Origin: an uncultured Muribaculaceae bacterium
GTDB taxonomy: Bacteria > Bacteroidota > Bacteroidia > Bacteroidales > Muribaculaceae
DNA: 8,735 bases
Assembly: GCA_934590135.1 (NCBI GenBank)
Contig: CAKTOT010000096.1
Span: 1 to 8,735, forward strand
Reading direction: 5' to 3'
A model generated the notes under the pieces. The model did not search any database and was not told where the DNA came from. It worked only from the letters and a program-made list of their open reading frames with translations. This document shows positions 6,268 to 8,735 of this stretch, piece after piece (the stretch's first letter is position 1; every line of letters starts with the position of its first letter). The translations under genes were made by a program, and so were the position numbers.

Positions 6268-6299
6268 TTTGGAATAACTGACAAAGCGCTTTATCTTTG
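6268..6299 (+). promoter_or_regulatory. Promoter of the secreted beta-barrel protein gene
   Basis: TTTG (6268-6271), 20 bases, then TATCTTTG (6292-6299) followed by C: both boxes match the Bacteroidetes consensus exactly. Transcription should start near 6306, giving a leader of about 70 bases. This separates the gene from the preceding glycosyltransferase. Confidence 0.75.
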
Positions 6300-6375
6300 C
6301 ATTCGGATACCGACATTTTGTATTACGGCGTCCCTAATCGAAGAAAATTATATCCAACCCAAAAGATATCCGAAT

Positions 6376-7089
6376 ATGAAAAAACTTTTCACAGCCATCC
6401 TACTTTGCGCCGCCATGACAGGAGCGCACGCCGCCCCCAATGTATTCAATCACCTCGGCGTCGGCGCCGCCGTCGGCACCAATGGCTTATCCGTGGAACT
6501 GGCCACCCCCATCACCGGATTTGTCAACCTGCGCGCCGGCGTATCCTATATGCCGGGCATCACCTTCAATAGCGACGTTGATTACAGCTATGAAACGGCA
6601 AACGTTTCGCGCACCGGCTCGGCGACACTCAAAGGCGACTTGGGCCGCGTACAGGGTCAGGTCATTTTCAATGTATATCCGGCTCCTGTCGTGCCGTTCT
6701 ACATTGCCGTAGGCGCATATTTCGGAGGCGATAAGCTGTTGAAGATTTCCGGTCACAGTCCCGAACTGGCTGCCCTTGCCGGAAACGGCAGTGCCGTTAT
6801 CGGCGGCTATGAAATCCCGGCAGACCCGCAGGGCAATGTGTCCGGCGGTTTCAAAGTCAAGAGCTTCCGTCCATACGTCGGCATCGGTTGGGGTCGCGCA
6901 ATTCCCGGCAAATTAGTCAACTTCGCCATTGACCTCGGCGTCCAGTTCCAGGGCAAGCCCGAACTATATACCGACTATGGCAAGATAGATGATGCCGTCA
7001 GAGAAGACGACAATACGTTCAACAAAATTGCCGATGCACTCAAGGTATACCCCACCCTGACACTCAAACTCAATTTCCGCGCATTTTGA
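6376..7089 (+). CDS. Secreted predicted outer-membrane beta-barrel protein of unknown function
   Basis: The 237-residue product begins with a clear signal peptide: MKK, a hydrophobic core and a likely cleavage after AHA (residue 19). The rest shows alternating hydrophobic and polar strands rich in Gly and aromatic residues, such as LRAGVSYMPG, VQGQVIFNVYP, FYIAVGAYFGG and RPYVGIGWG. It ends with the strand TLTLKLNFRAF, closing on Phe as many outer-membrane barrel proteins do. No lipoprotein Cys or enzyme motif is present. A small 8-strand-type barrel in the outer membrane is the best reading, but I do not recognise a named family. Residues 200-222 are charged and likely form an exposed loop. 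The gene stands alone, with its own strong promoter and a strong terminator. Confidence 0.8.
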   Translation: MKKLFTAILLCAAMTGAHAAPNVFNHLGVGAAVGTNGLSVELATPITGFVNLRAGVSYMPGITFNSDVDYSYETANVSRTGSATLKGDLGRVQGQVIFNVYPAPVVPFYIAVGAYFGGDKLLKISGHSPELAALAGNGSAVIGGYEIPADPQGNVSGGFKVKSFRPYVGIGWGRAIPGKLVNFAIDLGVQFQGKPELYTDYGKIDDAVREDDNTFNKIADALKVYPTLTLKLNFRAF

Positions 7090-7110
7090 CACGTCGGCGC
7101 CCCGAATGAC

Positions 7111-7127
7111 GCCTCGCGCTTCGAGGC
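7111..7127 (+). repeat. Small hairpin in the 3' region of the beta-barrel gene
   Basis: GCCTCG (7111-7116) and CGAGGC (7122-7127) form a 6-bp stem with a 5-base loop. It is followed by two copies of ACACACCGG (7131-7139 and 7141-7149). No T run follows, so it is not a terminator on its own. It may protect the mRNA 3' end or be incidental. Confidence 0.4.
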
Positions 7128-7166
7128 CGCACACACCGGCACACACCGGACACTCGATACGACACC

Positions 7167-7204
7167 ACGTCCCGGCAGGCACAATGCCGGGACGTATTTT
7201 TTTT
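7167..7204 (+). terminator. Strong intrinsic terminator after the beta-barrel gene
   Basis: ACGTCCCGGCA (7167-7177) pairs perfectly with TGCCGGGACGT (7185-7195) around a 7-base loop, and eight T residues follow (7197-7204). It ends the upstream transcript about 80-110 bases past the stop codon and isolates the PBP gene. Confidence 0.93.
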
Positions 7205-7236
7205 GCGCAAAAAATAAGCCGGAAAGCCGCGTCTAT

Positions 7237-7267
7237 TTTGCCGTAACCGCTATTATTTGTAATTTTG
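7237..7267 (+). promoter_or_regulatory. Promoter of the PBP1A-type gene
   Basis: TTTG (7237-7240), 19 bases, then TAATTTTG (7260-7267) followed by C: both boxes match the Bacteroidetes consensus. Transcription should start near 7274, leaving a leader of about 37 bases. Confidence 0.75.
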
Positions 7268-7310
7268 CACACAAGGCGCATTGCGCCGCCACCTTTATGA
7301 CAATTCATGC

Positions 7311-8735
7311 ATGAGCATCATCAATCCCGACAATAATGCACACGACAGCCGCCGCAAGCAAGACAACGGCGCTCCACTGAGCCGCGATGAGCGCAATCGC
7401 CTCATAGTCCGCCGCATGTGGATAGTCTTCGGCAGCCTTGCAGCCGCCGGACTGCTGTTTTTCATCCTGGTATACAACGGCATCATCGGCTATATGCCGC
7501 CCGTCGAAGAGCTCAAGAATCCTAAAGACCGCTTTGCCTCGGTAGTGTACACCGCCGACGGCGTCGAAATGGGTCGCTACTTCCGCAGCACCGGCAACCG
7601 TGTCTACGCCGACTACGACGAAATATCGCAACACGTAGTGGACGCATTGGTAGCCACCGAAGACGCTCGCTTCGAAGAACACTCCGGCATCGACTTCCGC
7701 GCCTTATTCCGCGCCATCGTCAAGACCATCATACTACGCGACAAAAGCTCGGGCGGCGGTTCGACCATCACCCAGCAGCTGGCCAAACTGTTGTACACCC
7801 CGCCAAGCGACGGATTCCTCGAACGCGCCATGCAAAAGCCCATCGAATGGATGATAGCCATCAAGCTCGAACGCTACTACTCCAAGGAAGAAATCGTCAA
7901 GATGTACCTCAATCAATTCGACTTCCTGTACAACGCCGTGGGCATCAAATCGGCCGCTCAAGTATACTTCAATAAGGAGGCACGCAACCTCAACATTCAG
8001 GAATCGGCTCTGCTGGTGGGTATGGTCAAAAACCCGACATACTACAACCCCGTACGCCACCCCGAACGCGCCCTCAAGCGCCGCAACACCGTCTTCGAAC
8101 AAATGCAGAAAGCCGGCCTGATAAGCGAAGCCAAACGCGACTCGCTCAGCAGCCTGCCGCTGGGCCTCGACTTCCACCGCATGGACCACAACGACGGCAT
8201 CGCGCCCTACTTCCGCGAAGAACTGCGCCGCAACCTCACCGCCAAAAAGCCCGAACGCTCCAATTACCCCTCCTGGGATCAGCAGCGCTTCGTCGACGAC
8301 TCCATAGCATGGGAGACCAACCCACTGTACGGATGGATAGCCAAGAACCCCAAGGCCGACGGCTCGTACTATGACATCTACGCCGATGGACTGCGCATAT
8401 ACACCACCATTGACTCGCGTATGCAGCGATATGCCGAAGAAGCCGTACACGAGCATATGTCCGACCTACAACGGCGCTTCGACCGCGAAAAGCGAGGAAT
8501 GCCATACTCCACCAATCCAAACGAGCTCAGCGCCGCCGGCCGCGAAAAACTCATACGCAACGCCATCCGTCAAAGCGAACGATACCGCGTGGCCAAAGCC
8601 GCCGGCCTCTCCGATGACGAAATCACGCGCCAATTCAACACCCCGGTGGAGATGACCCTATTCTCCTACGACGGCCCAGTCGAAAAGACTATGACCCCGC
8701 GCGACTCGATATTATACGTCAAGTCATTCCTGCGC
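7311..8735 (+). CDS. Class A penicillin-binding protein, PBP1A type (3' end outside window)
   Basis: This bifunctional enzyme polymerises lipid II into glycan strands and cross-links the peptides in the periplasm. The frame is open from the ATG at 7311 to the window edge (475 codons). A short cytoplasmic N-terminus rich in Arg and Asp is followed by one membrane anchor (about 37-56). The GT51 glycosyltransferase domain (about 70-245) has motif 1 ATEDARFEEHSGID with catalytic E117, motif 2 GGSTITQQLAK (149-159), and motif 3 around KLERYYSKEE (185-194) and IVKMYLN (195-201). The transpeptidase domain seems only to be beginning at the edge, and its SxxK serine is not reached. The highly charged stretch at about 380-440 lies between the two domains. 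ATGs at 7297 and 7307 are in other frames that close quickly, so 7311 is the start. The upstream terminator and own promoter suggest separate transcription. Confidence 0.95.
   Translation, partial: MSIINPDNNAHDSRRKQDNGAPLSRDERNRLIVRRMWIVFGSLAAAGLLFFILVYNGIIGYMPPVEELKNPKDRFASVVYTADGVEMGRYFRSTGNRVYADYDEISQHVVDALVATEDARFEEHSGIDFRALFRAIVKTIILRDKSSGGGSTITQQLAKLLYTPPSDGFLERAMQKPIEWMIAIKLERYYSKEEIVKMYLNQFDFLYNAVGIKSAAQVYFNKEARNLNIQESALLVGMVKNPTYYNPVRHPERALKRRNTVFEQMQKAGLISEAKRDSLSSLPLGLDFHRMDHNDGIAPYFREELRRNLTAKKPERSNYPSWDQQRFVDDSIAWETNPLYGWIAKNPKADGSYYDIYADGLRIYTTIDSRMQRYAEEAVHEHMSDLQRRFDREKRGMPYSTNPNELSAAGREKLIRNAIRQSERYRVAKAAGLSDDEITRQFNTPVEMTLFSYDGPVEKTMTPRDSILYVKSFLR

Noticed and set aside
5883..6281. 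Overlapping plus-strand frame inside and past the GT10 gene
   Set aside because: The GT10 frame is continuous to its natural stop at 6217. The alternative frame has no promoter of its own and a low-complexity translation.
7734..8456. Minus-strand open frame (240 codons) opposite the PBP gene
   Set aside because: The plus-strand PBP1A frame carries all GT51 motifs. The antisense translation is a Val/Gly/Phe-rich shadow without recognisable features.

Overview
The window reads as a Bacteroidales chromosome segment, possibly Muribaculaceae-like (inference). The evidence is the repeated Bacteroidetes-type promoter signal (TTTG, about 19-20 bases, then TAnnTTTG), the lack of Shine-Dalgarno sequences with A-rich leaders instead, and the protein families present. 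Most of the window is fairly GC-rich. The first ~1.45 kb is visibly more AT-rich, which fits an acquired element.

Region 1 (1-1546) looks like one end of an integrative element. It holds the C-terminal part of an unrecognised plus-strand protein and, tail-to-tail with it (the two genes overlap by 6 bp), a minus-strand tyrosine recombinase. Between the recombinase start and the 3' end of a tRNA-Ser(UGA) gene lie an exact 11-bp tandem repeat and a long hairpin. An integrase directly beside a tRNA 3' end is the classic layout of a tRNA-targeted phage or integrative element. The rest of the element would lie to the left, outside the window.

Region 2 (1546-4924) is all on the minus strand and is ordinary chromosome: tRNA-Ser, then queC and queF, and further upstream an MsbA-type ABC exporter. 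queF and queC form a two-gene operon (15 bp apart) in the 7-deazaguanine pathway: QueC makes preQ0 and QueF reduces it to preQ1 for queuosine in tRNA. The queF leader contains a degenerate 9-bp repeat array that can fold into mutually exclusive hairpins, the most unusual non-coding feature in the window.

Region 3 (4925-5248) is a divergent promoter region. Region 4 (5249-8735) is on the plus strand: a GT10 (alpha-fucosyltransferase-like) glycosyltransferase, a secreted predicted beta-barrel protein with its own promoter and a strong terminator, and the first 475 codons of a class A penicillin-binding protein (PBP1A type) that runs off the window. The exporter, glycosyltransferase, beta-barrel protein and PBP all concern the cell envelope, but each has its own promoter and nothing shows that they act as one system. 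I found no defence system, CRISPR array or clearly new multi-gene system here. The most useful leads are the element boundary at tRNA-Ser and the queF leader repeats.
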